Of a stretch of 30,716 nucleotides of DNA, positions 1 to 5,931 are shown piece by piece. The notes under the pieces are model-generated. The model was not told where the DNA came from. It saw only the letters and a list, made by a program, of their open reading frames with translations, and did not search any database. Position 1 is the stretch's first letter. Each line of letters opens with the position of its first letter. The position numbers were made by a program, and so were the translations under genes. Location: assembly GCA_900547405.1 (NCBI GenBank), contig URGL01000026.1, positions 1-30,716 on the forward strand. The letters run 5' to 3'. The DNA is from an uncultured Eubacteriales bacterium (GTDB lineage Bacteria; Bacillota; Clostridia; Oscillospirales; Oscillospiraceae).

Positions 1-77
1 GTGTGGGGCGGTACAGATTCCGACCCAGTCCCGCCCCTCATCCGCCGCCGGAGCGGCACCTTCCCCCAGGGGAAGGT
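1..77 (+). repeat. Composite palindromic intergenic repeat (module A end plus module B)
   Basis: The window opens inside a repeat. GTGTGGGGCGG is the tail of module A. A short spacer follows, then module B: CCCGCCCCTCATCCGCC, a GCCGC/GCGGC hairpin and the palindrome CCTTCCCC-CA-GGGGAAGG. The same order is seen at 3588-3677, and a shortened fusion at 16940-17008. It sits directly upstream of pilC, and its left end is cut by the window edge. No coding function is seen, although an open frame runs through it into pilC. Confidence 0.75.
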
Positions 78-99
78 TAAGAGAAAGAGAGATGAATCC

Positions 100-1305
100 A
101 TGACCACCTTCAAATACAGAGGCCTGTCCCCGGATGGGGAGAAGGTCTCCGGCGTTGTCAAGGCCTACAACGAATACGAGGCTGTGAGTCAGCTCCGGGA
201 AAAATTTACGGTCGTTACCCATATCGAGGAAGTCAAGGAAAAGAAGAACCTGAATCCCACCTTTGGGGCTACCAGAATCAAGGACAAGGACCTGGCCATT
301 ATGTGCTCCCAGTTTTCCATCATCCTCAATTCCGGTATGTCCATCGTCCGATGTGTGGAGATGGTGGCGGAGCAGGCCCGGACGCCGGAGCTGCGCAAGA
401 TGCTCCTGAAGGTGGCCGAGGACGTGTCCGGCGGCTATCCTCTGGCCCAGAGCTTCCAGAACAACGCCCCCAATCTGCCGGTGACCTTTGTGGAGACCAT
501 CCGGGCGGGAGAGGCCTCCGGTACCCTGGAGCTGTGCTTCGACCGGCTCCACGCCTATTACGACAAGCAGAGCAAGATCCGGGGCAAGGTCATCAGCACC
601 CTGACCTATCCTGCCATCGTGATTTTTGTAGCCATTGTGGTCTTCATCATTGTGATGGTGGTGGCCGTGCCTATGTTTGTCCAGACCTTTGCCGAGCTTG
701 GCACGGACCTGCCCTGGATCACCAAGGGTATGATCGCCCTGTCCAACTTCATGACGAAGCAGTGGCTGCTGCTGATCCTGATCATTCTGGGCACTGCCCT
801 TGGCTTCACCTCTATGAAGCATTCGGTAAAGGGCAAGGAAATGCTCGATAGCTTTTCACTGCTGAAGTCTCCTCTCAGGCGGCTTCATTCCATGTCCGCC
901 ATGGCCCAGTATTCTGCTACCATGTCCACCATGCTGGCCTCGGGCCTGCCCATTATCCGGGCCCTGGAGGTCACCGCCAACGTGATCCCCAACGGCCTGG
1001 TTTCCGCCGCTGTCCATCGGGTGTGCAAAAGCGTAGAGCGGGGCCGGGCTCTGGCGGAGTCCATGGGAGAAGAGGCCTGTTTTCCGCACCTGCTTGTGGA
1101 GATGTCCAACGTAGGCGAGCAGTCCGGTAATCTGGAAAAGACCCTGTCCGTGGTCTCCGACTACTACAACAATGAGGTAGAGGTCCTGACCAACCGCCTC
1201 CTGGCCATGCTGGAGCCTGCCATCACCATAGGCCTGGCCGTCATGACCGTCCTGCTGCTGCTGGGCGTGTACCTGCCCATGTTCAGTATGTACGGGGGGA
1301 TGTAA
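100..1305 (+). CDS. pilC: Type IV pilus inner-membrane platform protein PilC (T2SS F family)
   Basis: This 401-residue protein is the polytopic platform that couples the cytoplasmic pilus ATPases to pilin assembly. It has the usual PilC/GspF layout. There is a short N-terminal region (TFKYRGLSPDGEKVSG), then two homologous F domains, roughly residues 60-190 and 265-395. Each has the helical stretch with a G-E-x-S-G-x-L-E motif (GEASGTLE; GEQSGNLE). Hydrophobic segments lie near residues 165-195, 220-240 and 375-398. The open frame continues upstream to position 1, but that part is repeat DNA. The ATG at 100 is preceded by a purine-rich AGAAAGAGAG and begins the conserved domain, so it is preferred. 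Length is normal for the family. GspF of a type II secretion system is the alternative, but the pilin, pilD and pilMNO neighbours favour a pilus. Confidence 0.93.
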   Translation: MTTFKYRGLSPDGEKVSGVVKAYNEYEAVSQLREKFTVVTHIEEVKEKKNLNPTFGATRIKDKDLAIMCSQFSIILNSGMSIVRCVEMVAEQARTPELRKMLLKVAEDVSGGYPLAQSFQNNAPNLPVTFVETIRAGEASGTLELCFDRLHAYYDKQSKIRGKVISTLTYPAIVIFVAIVVFIIVMVVAVPMFVQTFAELGTDLPWITKGMIALSNFMTKQWLLLILIILGTALGFTSMKHSVKGKEMLDSFSLLKSPLRRLHSMSAMAQYSATMSTMLASGLPIIRALEVTANVIPNGLVSAAVHRVCKSVERGRALAESMGEEACFPHLLVEMSNVGEQSGNLEKTLSVVSDYYNNEVEVLTNRLLAMLEPAITIGLAVMTVLLLLGVYLPMFSMYGGM

Positions 1306-1328
1306 GGCTTTCTCAGCACCAAAGGGAA

Positions 1329-1391
1329 GCAGCTCCATGCCCTCTCCTGCTTGGAGAGGGTGGCCCCGCAGGGCCGGGTGTGGAGGGGACC
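1329..1391 (+). repeat. Module A repeat, left arm of the 53-bp inverted pair
   Basis: Module A has two hairpins followed by a G-rich tail. The first is CCCTCTCC-TGCTT-GGAGAGGG. The second is GGCCC-CGCA-GGGCC. The tail is GGGTGTGGAGGGGAC. Bases 1338-1390 are identical to the reverse complement of 2043-2095. The copy ends 42 bp upstream of the DUF559 start codon. Confidence 0.85.
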
Positions 1392-1432
1392 CGCTCAAAC
1401 AATCGTCAGCCCCTCGTCGAAAGGAATCGCTT

Positions 1433-1789
1433 ATGAAAGAGAGAAACCAACTCCTGAAACAGCGTTCCCGGGACCTCCGCAAAGCTATGACAAAAGAAGA
1501 ACGAAAGCTATGGTATGAGTTTCTCAGAGAGTTCCCATTGCAGGTCCACCGTCAAAGGGTGTTTGAGCCTTATATTGTAGATTTCTATATATCCGAAAAG
1601 AAGCTGGTCATCGAATTGGACGGAACCCAGCACTTTCTGGAAGAAGGACAGCAGTATGATCTAAAAAGAGACGAGTTCCTGAAAAGCAAGGGCTTGACGA
1701 TCCTCCGCTTTTCAAACCGGGACGTGAATCAGCAGTTCCGCAGCGTGTGCCAGGCAATCTGGCTCGCCTGCTTCGGTGAAGAAGAATAA
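1433..1789 (+). CDS. DUF559 domain protein, Vsr-like PD-(D/E)XK nuclease fold
   Basis: This 118-residue protein matches the DUF559 family, which is related to very-short-patch-repair (Vsr) endonucleases. An N-terminal basic helical part (RDLRKAMTKEERKLWY) precedes the core: FEPYIVDFY with D50, VIELDGTQH with E61, D63 and H67, then KRDEFL, and the closing strand ILRFSNRDV. These are the positions expected for a restriction-like active site. Its substrate and biological role are unknown. The ATG at 1433 has AAAGGA nine bases upstream. A frame open from 1337 reads through the repeat and is not believed. The gene is complete, sits alone between pilC and pilA, is flanked by inverted repeats, and has more A-rich codons than its neighbours, all suggesting acquisition. 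Confidence 0.85.
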   Translation: MKERNQLLKQRSRDLRKAMTKEERKLWYEFLREFPLQVHRQRVFEPYIVDFYISEKKLVIELDGTQHFLEEGQQYDLKRDEFLKSKGLTILRFSNRDVNQQFRSVCQAIWLACFGEEE

Positions 1790-1796
1790 CACCGAC

Positions 1797-1818
1797 GGGA
1801 GAGGGCAGGGGCTGCGCT
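1797..1818 (-). repeat. Partial module A repeat directly after the DUF559 stop
   Basis: Seven bases after the DUF559 stop codon the sequence GGAGAGGGCAGGGGCTGCGCT repeats the outer end of the right-hand inverted repeat (2087-2106), in the same orientation as that copy. It contains only the terminal part of module A, with no second hairpin arm. It may be a decayed copy or the original right end of a smaller unit. Confidence 0.6.
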
Positions 1819-1894
1819 ATCTGGGTGGCTCGGGAGACGATAGGACTTAGCAAAACGCTGCGTTGGCTGGAAGCGGCTGACGGAACAGAGAAAA

Positions 1895-1951
1895 GCCCTC
1901 TCCTGCCTGGAGAGGGTGGCAGGGCGAAGCCCTGACGGGTGTGGAGGGGAG
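1895..1951 (+). repeat. Module A repeat, internal direct copy
   Basis: This is a variant of module A. The first hairpin is CCCTCTCC-TGCCT-GGAGAGGG. The second is CAGGGC-GAA-GCCCTG. The tail ACGGGTGTGGAGGGGA matches the other copies. The second hairpin differs in sequence from the GGCCC/GGGCC version at 1338 and 2043, yet remains a perfect stem, which suggests selection for structure. Confidence 0.85.
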
Positions 1952-2042
1952 CCGAAAAAGATGACCTCCGCATTCGGAAAACACGCAAAAACCTGAAATT
2001 TAGGCTGGAGCATTCAACGTTCCCCGGCTTATGACGAAAGGT

Positions 2043-2105
2043 GTCCCCTCCACACCCGGCCCTGCGGGGCCACCCTCTCCAAGCAGGAGAGGGCAGGGGC
2101 TGCGC
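2043..2105 (-). repeat. Module A repeat, right arm of the 53-bp inverted pair
   Basis: This is the reverse complement of 1338-1390 without a mismatch over 2043-2095, with weaker similarity to about 2105. It lies about 100 bp upstream of the pilA start codon, so its hairpins would be in any pilA transcript read through from pilC. Confidence 0.85.
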
Positions 2106-2171
2106 TGAAATTACTTTGTTGTACCCACCGGGGAAAGCAACCCACCCTGGTGCTTACATATATTTTAAATT

Positions 2172-2188
2172 CTTCTATTGTATAGAAG
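2172..2188 (+). promoter_or_regulatory. Hairpin overlapping the pilA ribosome binding site
   Basis: CTTCTAT-TGT-ATAGAAG is a perfect 7-bp inverted repeat with a 3-base loop. Its right arm runs into the AGAAGGGAG Shine-Dalgarno sequence of pilA, 12-20 bases before the ATG. It could modulate translation of the major pilin or act as a protein-binding palindrome. No experiment-like evidence is available in the sequence. Confidence 0.4.
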
Positions 2189-2204
2189 GGAGAAAGAAAC
2201 AAAC

Positions 2205-2630
2205 ATGAAAAAACTGAAGAACTCCAAGGGCTTTACCCTGATGGAAATGCTGATCGTGGTGGCCATCATCGCCGTCCTGGTCGCTATCGCTATCCCCACC
2301 TTCACCAACCAGCTGGAAAAGGCCCGTGAGGCCACCGACCTGGCTAACCTGCGTGGCGCTTACGCCCAGGTTATGGCTGCCGCTCTGACCAATGCTGATG
2401 AGGATACCACCATTGGCCTGACCCGTACCGGTGCTGACGGCGCCGCTACCTGGACCATCCACGTAGATGCTACCCAGACTGTTGCTGGCTGGCAGACCAA
2501 GGAATTCTCTATTGGCGGCATCGACAAGGAAAACGTTCCCAACACCACCAAGAAGGACAACAAGGGCTGGGACGTTAAATTCACCGAGGGTGGCAAGACT
2601 GCTCAGGCTACCATTACTGTTGGCCAATAA
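2205..2630 (+). CDS. pilA: Major type IV pilin
   Basis: A 141-residue prepilin. The class III signal is KNSKG|FTLMEMLIVV: a 9-residue basic leader, Gly at -1, Phe at +1 and Glu at +5, followed by about 20 hydrophobic residues that form the helix used in pilus packing. The rest is a small Ala/Thr-rich globular domain without a pilin disulfide pair. It should be cleaved and N-methylated by the downstream PilD, then polymerised on PilC. The codon choice (GCT, CGT, ACC) differs from the neighbours and resembles that of highly expressed genes, which with its own leader suggests it is the major subunit. The ATG at 2205 fits both the AGAAGGGAG site and the short leader peptide; the frame open from 2178 adds nothing pilin-like. 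A pseudopilin is the alternative. Confidence 0.92.
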   Translation: MKKLKNSKGFTLMEMLIVVAIIAVLVAIAIPTFTNQLEKAREATDLANLRGAYAQVMAAALTNADEDTTIGLTRTGADGAATWTIHVDATQTVAGWQTKEFSIGGIDKENVPNTTKKDNKGWDVKFTEGGKTAQATITVGQ

Positions 2631-2704
2631 CGCATAACTAGCACTGCTTCCCGACTACACAGCATGCATGTAGCTGGGAAAATGTAACCCCACAACCCAC
2701 ACCT

Positions 2705-2734
2705 GCGGGCACCGTTCGGGTTGGCGGTGCCCGC
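2705..2734 (+). terminator. Hairpin between pilA and pilD
   Basis: GCGGGCACCG and CGGTGCCCGC form a perfect 10-bp stem with a 10-base loop, 75 bases after the pilA stop. No T-run follows, so it is more likely an mRNA-stabilising or partially terminating element than a full terminator. It could keep pilA transcripts in excess over pilD. Confidence 0.5.
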
Positions 2735-2775
2735 ACTGCGGGAAAAAACCGAAACCGGAAGGAAGGTAAAAAACC

Positions 2776-3561
2776 ATGCTTTACGCCACCCCTTTTATCA
2801 CCGTCTACTGCTGCGTCCTTGCGGCTATCCTTGGCCTTTGCATGGGCTCCTTCCTTAACTGTCTGGCCTGGCGGATCGTCCATGGGGAGAGCGCCCTGAA
2901 GGGCCGGTCTCACTGTGATGTCTGCGGCCATGTGTTAGGTCCCAGGGATCTGGTGCCGGTGGTGAGCTACCTTGCCTCCAAGGGCAAGTGCCGCTACTGC
3001 GGGGCCAGGCTGTCCGCCCGGCATCTGCTGGCGGAGCTGGCAACGGGGATCACCTATGTTCTTGTGCTGCTCAAATATGATATTTCGCTCCAAGCCCTCC
3101 AATGGGTGCTGTACGGCAGCGTGCTGCTGCTGTGCGCCTTTGCGGATTTGGAGGGGTATATCATCCCGGATGGGGCCCTGATCCTGGGTGCTCTGGTCCG
3201 GGTAGCCTATCTGGCCGTCACCCGGGCTCCTGGAAGGGCCTGGGGGGATGCCCTTCTCGGCGGCTTCGCCATCGGCGGCGGGCTGCTGGTAGTGGTGCTG
3301 GCCTATGAAAAAATCAAAAAAGTCGAGGCCATGGGCGGGGGAGACCTGAAGCTCCTCTTCGTCACCGGGCTCTACCTGGGGCTGGTGGGGAACCTCCTGT
3401 GCCTTTTCGCCGCCTGCCTTTTGGGCATCGTCTTCGGCCTCATCGCCACCAAAGGCGAAAACGAGACCCCCTTCCCCTGGGGGCCCAGCATCTGCGCCGC
3501 GGGGATCCTGGCAGCGCTGTATGGGGAAGGCCTGGTGGCGGCGTATCTGGGGCTGTTTTAA
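2776..3561 (+). CDS. pilD: Prepilin leader peptidase / N-methyltransferase (A24 family)
   Basis: This 261-residue polytopic membrane protein cleaves prepilins after the conserved Gly and methylates the new N-terminus. The N-terminal segment GSFLNCLAWR is typical. A cytoplasmic loop carries two CxxC pairs (CDVCGH and CRYCGA), the zinc-binding cysteines of the methylating bifunctional type. The two catalytic aspartates of the aspartyl peptidase are visible: one in FADLEGYIIPDG, the other in the GGGDLKLL motif. About seven hydrophobic segments follow the expected pattern, and length is normal. A GGAAGGAAGG site precedes the ATG. It should process PilA, the giant prepilin and the three minor pilins of this cluster. 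Confidence 0.95.
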   Translation: MLYATPFITVYCCVLAAILGLCMGSFLNCLAWRIVHGESALKGRSHCDVCGHVLGPRDLVPVVSYLASKGKCRYCGARLSARHLLAELATGITYVLVLLKYDISLQALQWVLYGSVLLLCAFADLEGYIIPDGALILGALVRVAYLAVTRAPGRAWGDALLGGFAIGGGLLVVVLAYEKIKKVEAMGGGDLKLLFVTGLYLGLVGNLLCLFAACLLGIVFGLIATKGENETPFPWGPSICAAGILAALYGEGLVAAYLGLF

Positions 3562-3587
3562 TCGGTACGTACTGCGCGTAGGGGGCG

Positions 3588-3677
3588 ATGCCCTGACGGG
3601 AGTGGAGCGGTGCAAGGTCCGATTCTGTCCCGCCCCTCATCCGCCGCCTGCGGGCGGCACCTTCCCCCAGGGGAAGG
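3588..3677 (+). repeat. Composite palindromic repeat (module A remnant plus module B)
   Basis: A shortened module A tail (ATGCCCTGACGGGAGTGGAGCGG) is reduced to one hairpin arm and the G-rich tail. A spacer then aligns with that of the first copy at 1-77. Module B follows with the GCCGCC/GGCGGC stem and the palindrome CCTTCCCC-CA-GGGGAAGG. It occupies most of the pilD-pilM gap and ends about 30 bases before the pilM start. Confidence 0.75.
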
Positions 3678-3709
3678 CAGGACAAGCATAAATTCGAGGA
3701 GGAAACAAC

Positions 3710-4708
3710 ATGGCTGGTCAGCTGACAGCGTTTGATATCGGTGAGTCTCTGGTGAAGATCGTGTCCGTATCCGGCGGGCAGGTGAAGAAGGGGGTCTGCG
3801 CCCAGATGCCGGACAACCTGGTGTCGGATGGGGTGATCCACTTCAACGATGCCATGGCGGATACTCTGAAGGCGACCCTTTCTTCTGCCGGTATGGGCAA
3901 GGGAAAGTCGGCGGTGATCCTGCCGGACCGGCTGGTGTTTTCCCGGAACGTGACGGTGCCGCCTATGACAGAGGCCCAGCTCCGCTACAATCTGCCCTTT
4001 GAATTCAAGGACTACCTGACCCAGGAGAAGAGCCAGTATTATTTCGACTACTCCGTCCAGGAGATCGTGAAGGAGGGGGGGGAGCCCAAGCAGATGCGGC
4101 TCTTCGCCTGCGCCACCCTGAAGCAGACCGTCGAGCAGTACCGGGCAGTGCTGGGGCTGGCGGGCTGCAAGCTGGTGAACGCCATCCCGGAAGAGGTGGC
4201 CTATGGCTCCCTGGTGGCCCGCTATATCGAGGGGCACCCGGAGGAAGCAGATCTGGACTACTGCCTGGTGGACGTGGGCCACCGGGGGCTTCGGATGTAC
4301 ATCTACCGGGGCAGCGAATTCCGGAACCGCCGGACTGTGGACCTGGGACTCTGGGATCTGGAACGGGCGATCTCCGAGAGCCGGGGCGTGGATATCCATG
4401 TGGCCCACACCCATCTGATGACCGACTATCAGCAGGCCCAGACCCTGGATGCCAGCCAGGAGCTGTACAACCGGATGGCCATAGAGATCATGAAGTCCGT
4501 CAACTTCTATAATTATAACAACCGGGACCGGAGCCTGCACCGCATCTGCCTGTGCGGCGGCGGCGGGGCCATCCTCCCCCTGCGGGAGACCATTGCCCGG
4601 ATGACCGATTTGGAGATCATGCCCGTTTCCGACATGATCCCCGGGGCAGACAAGCTGGAAGAGCCCTGGCTCTACGCCCGGGCCGTCGGCTGTGCCCTGC
4701 AGAAATAG
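3710..4708 (+). CDS. pilM: Type IV pilus assembly actin-like ATPase PilM
   Basis: This 332-residue cytoplasmic protein has the actin/FtsA-like fold of PilM. It shows an N-terminal nucleotide motif (TAFDIGESLVKIV), a second phosphate motif (CLVDVGHRGLRMYIYRG, near residue 185) and a C-terminal adenosine motif (LCGGGGAILPL, near 283). PilM binds the N-terminal tail of PilN and links the cytoplasmic motor to the membrane PilN-PilO pair. A perfect GAGGAGG lies 9 bases before the ATG. It is followed at once by pilN: the AGGAGG site of pilN overlaps the pilM stop. Length is typical for monoderm homologues. Confidence 0.88.
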   Translation: MAGQLTAFDIGESLVKIVSVSGGQVKKGVCAQMPDNLVSDGVIHFNDAMADTLKATLSSAGMGKGKSAVILPDRLVFSRNVTVPPMTEAQLRYNLPFEFKDYLTQEKSQYYFDYSVQEIVKEGGEPKQMRLFACATLKQTVEQYRAVLGLAGCKLVNAIPEEVAYGSLVARYIEGHPEEADLDYCLVDVGHRGLRMYIYRGSEFRNRRTVDLGLWDLERAISESRGVDIHVAHTHLMTDYQQAQTLDASQELYNRMAIEIMKSVNFYNYNNRDRSLHRICLCGGGGAILPLRETIARMTDLEIMPVSDMIPGADKLEEPWLYARAVGCALQK

Positions 4709-4718
4709 GAGGCCCAGA

Positions 4719-5336
4719 ATGAACCAGATCAAAACCAGAAAAACCGCCGGGCCCAAGGCCATAAAGCTGCCCAGCAAGACCTTTGTGAACCTGGCCCAGA
4801 GAGAATCCAAAAAGAAGAGTCTGCTGACTCTGGTGCTGGGGGGCGCGCTCATCCTGGCGGTGAGCTTCTCCGTTGCCAAGTTTGGCGTTGTCGATCAGTT
4901 CGCAAGGCTGGACCGGGCAGAGGGAGCCTACAACCAGGTCCACCAGCAGTATCTGCAAGTGGAGCAGGCTGTGGCCGACTACCCCAGGGTAGAGCAGCGC
5001 TACCGGACCTACTCCCGGAAATGGATGGAAAACAGCGCCGAGGACGGCCTCATCACCGTTGACCGGACCCTGGTGCTGGATATGACGGAGCAGTACCTGC
5101 GGACCCAGGGCACCGTGGAGTCTATGACCATCACCGGCACGGTGATGACCGTGAAGATGTCCGGCATGAACCTGCGGCAGGTTTCTGCCATGCTGGGCCG
5201 GGTAGAGCAGCAGCCCATTGTGGCCTCTGCCACCCTGAACATCGCCTCTACCGAGGATAAGAACGACCCGGAGGCTCTGCTGGAGTTCACCATGACCGTT
5301 GCCCTGCAGCCCATTGAGGAGGAGGCCGAAGAATGA
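4719..5336 (+). CDS. pilN: Type IV pilus alignment protein PilN-like
   Basis: This 205-residue bitopic protein is identified mainly by position and architecture. A basic cytoplasmic tail (residues 1-34) contains VNLAQRESKKK, which resembles the short PilM-binding PilN motif around a conserved N-L. A single membrane helix spans about 35-56. A helical, coiled-coil-like stretch (60-100) precedes a small ferredoxin-like domain. The ATG at 4719 has AGGAGG overlapping the end of pilM; earlier in-frame starts lie inside pilM. Its stop overlaps the pilO start by 4 bases (ATGA), indicating translational coupling. Sequence identity in PilN families is low, so the gene name rests partly on order. Confidence 0.82.
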   Translation: MNQIKTRKTAGPKAIKLPSKTFVNLAQRESKKKSLLTLVLGGALILAVSFSVAKFGVVDQFARLDRAEGAYNQVHQQYLQVEQAVADYPRVEQRYRTYSRKWMENSAEDGLITVDRTLVLDMTEQYLRTQGTVESMTITGTVMTVKMSGMNLRQVSAMLGRVEQQPIVASATLNIASTEDKNDPEALLEFTMTVALQPIEEEAEE

Positions 5337-5893
5337 ACCGTCCTTTTACGACCAGAGAAAAGGTCATGCTGGTGATCCTCAGCCTGATGATCATCGGCAT
5401 CTGCTACTATAAATTCCTGCTGGAGCCCATCAACGACCAGATCGAGCAATACAATCAGATGGCGGCCGGGGAGCAGGACATCATCACCCAGAACATGGCC
5501 CTGATCCAGAAGAAGAAAGAGATGGAGCAGGAGCTGGAGGCCATCTTTGCCGAAAACCCTGACCCCGATCCCATCCCCAACTATGACAATTCCGGGGTGC
5601 TGATGGTGGAGATCCACTCCATCCTGGAGGGCACCGTGGACTATACCCTGAGCTTTTCCGATACCTCCCTGCTCTCCGGCGGGTATCTGCTGCGCCGTCC
5701 TCTGGAGCTGGAATTTTCGGTGACCACCTATAGCCAGGCCAGGTCCATCATCAACCGGCTCCACGACAGCAAGAACATCAACCAGATCTCCGACCTGAGC
5801 ATCACCCGGGTCAATCGGGAGACCAAGCAGATCGATGAGGACGCAGACACCATCCGTGTCAAGATGGTCATTACCTATTTCGAGTTGGCGTAA
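5333..5893 (+). CDS. pilO: Type IV pilus alignment protein PilO-like
   Basis: This 186-residue protein has a very short cytoplasmic start, one membrane helix (about 9-27), a Gln/Glu-rich coiled coil (about 30-70) and a C-terminal alpha/beta domain, the PilO layout. It is expected to heterodimerise with PilN outside the membrane and carry force or alignment between PilM and the pilin platform. Translation starts inside the end of pilN. No PilP lipoprotein or PilQ secretin follows, which fits a cell with one membrane. Assignment depends on size, topology and place after pilM-pilN. Confidence 0.8.
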   Translation: MNRPFTTREKVMLVILSLMIIGICYYKFLLEPINDQIEQYNQMAAGEQDIITQNMALIQKKKEMEQELEAIFAENPDPDPIPNYDNSGVLMVEIHSILEGTVDYTLSFSDTSLLSGGYLLRRPLELEFSVTTYSQARSIINRLHDSKNINQISDLSITRVNRETKQIDEDADTIRVKMVITYFELA

Positions 5894-5931
5894 AAAGCCC
5901 ATAACAACGCCGCCATTGGAGGAAACCCCAT

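Larger units (their letters stand above)
1329..2103. mobile_element. Candidate DUF559 mobile unit bounded by inverted repeats
   Basis: A segment of about 775 bp lies between pilC and pilA. It carries one small gene (DUF559, 1433-1789), a full internal module A repeat and a partial one. Its ends are inverted copies of module A: 1338-1390 and the complement of 2043-2095 match at every one of 53 positions. Looser similarity continues outward to about 1329 and 2103. The enclosed gene is visibly more AT-rich than the flanking pilus genes. No transposase and no clear target-site duplication were found. A mobile unit is an inference; accumulation of a dispersed repeat around a horizontally acquired gene is the alternative. 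Confidence 0.4.
1790..2204. other. Gene-free stretch between DUF559 and pilA
   Basis: No convincing gene lies in these 415 bases. The stretch holds a partial module A copy (1797-1818), a direct full copy (1895-1951), about 90 bases of unrelated more AT-rich sequence (1952-2042), the inverted full copy (2043-2105), and an AT-rich pilA leader (about 2106-2204) with a small hairpin over the ribosome binding site. I see no well-formed -35/-10 pair for pilA. Confidence 0.6.

Noticed and set aside
1..99. Upstream extension of PilC from the GTG at position 1
   Set aside because: The 33 extra codons translate repeat DNA (modules A and B), and the conserved PilC domain starts right at the ATG at 100.
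1338..2095. CRISPR array
   Set aside because: The repeats are few, in mixed orientation, irregularly spaced, and enclose a gene; no cas genes are present.
3440..4879. Antisense open frame of 479 codons over pilD-pilM
   Set aside because: Part of it translates the module A/B repeat, and the rest mirrors pilM and pilN. There are no motifs of its own.
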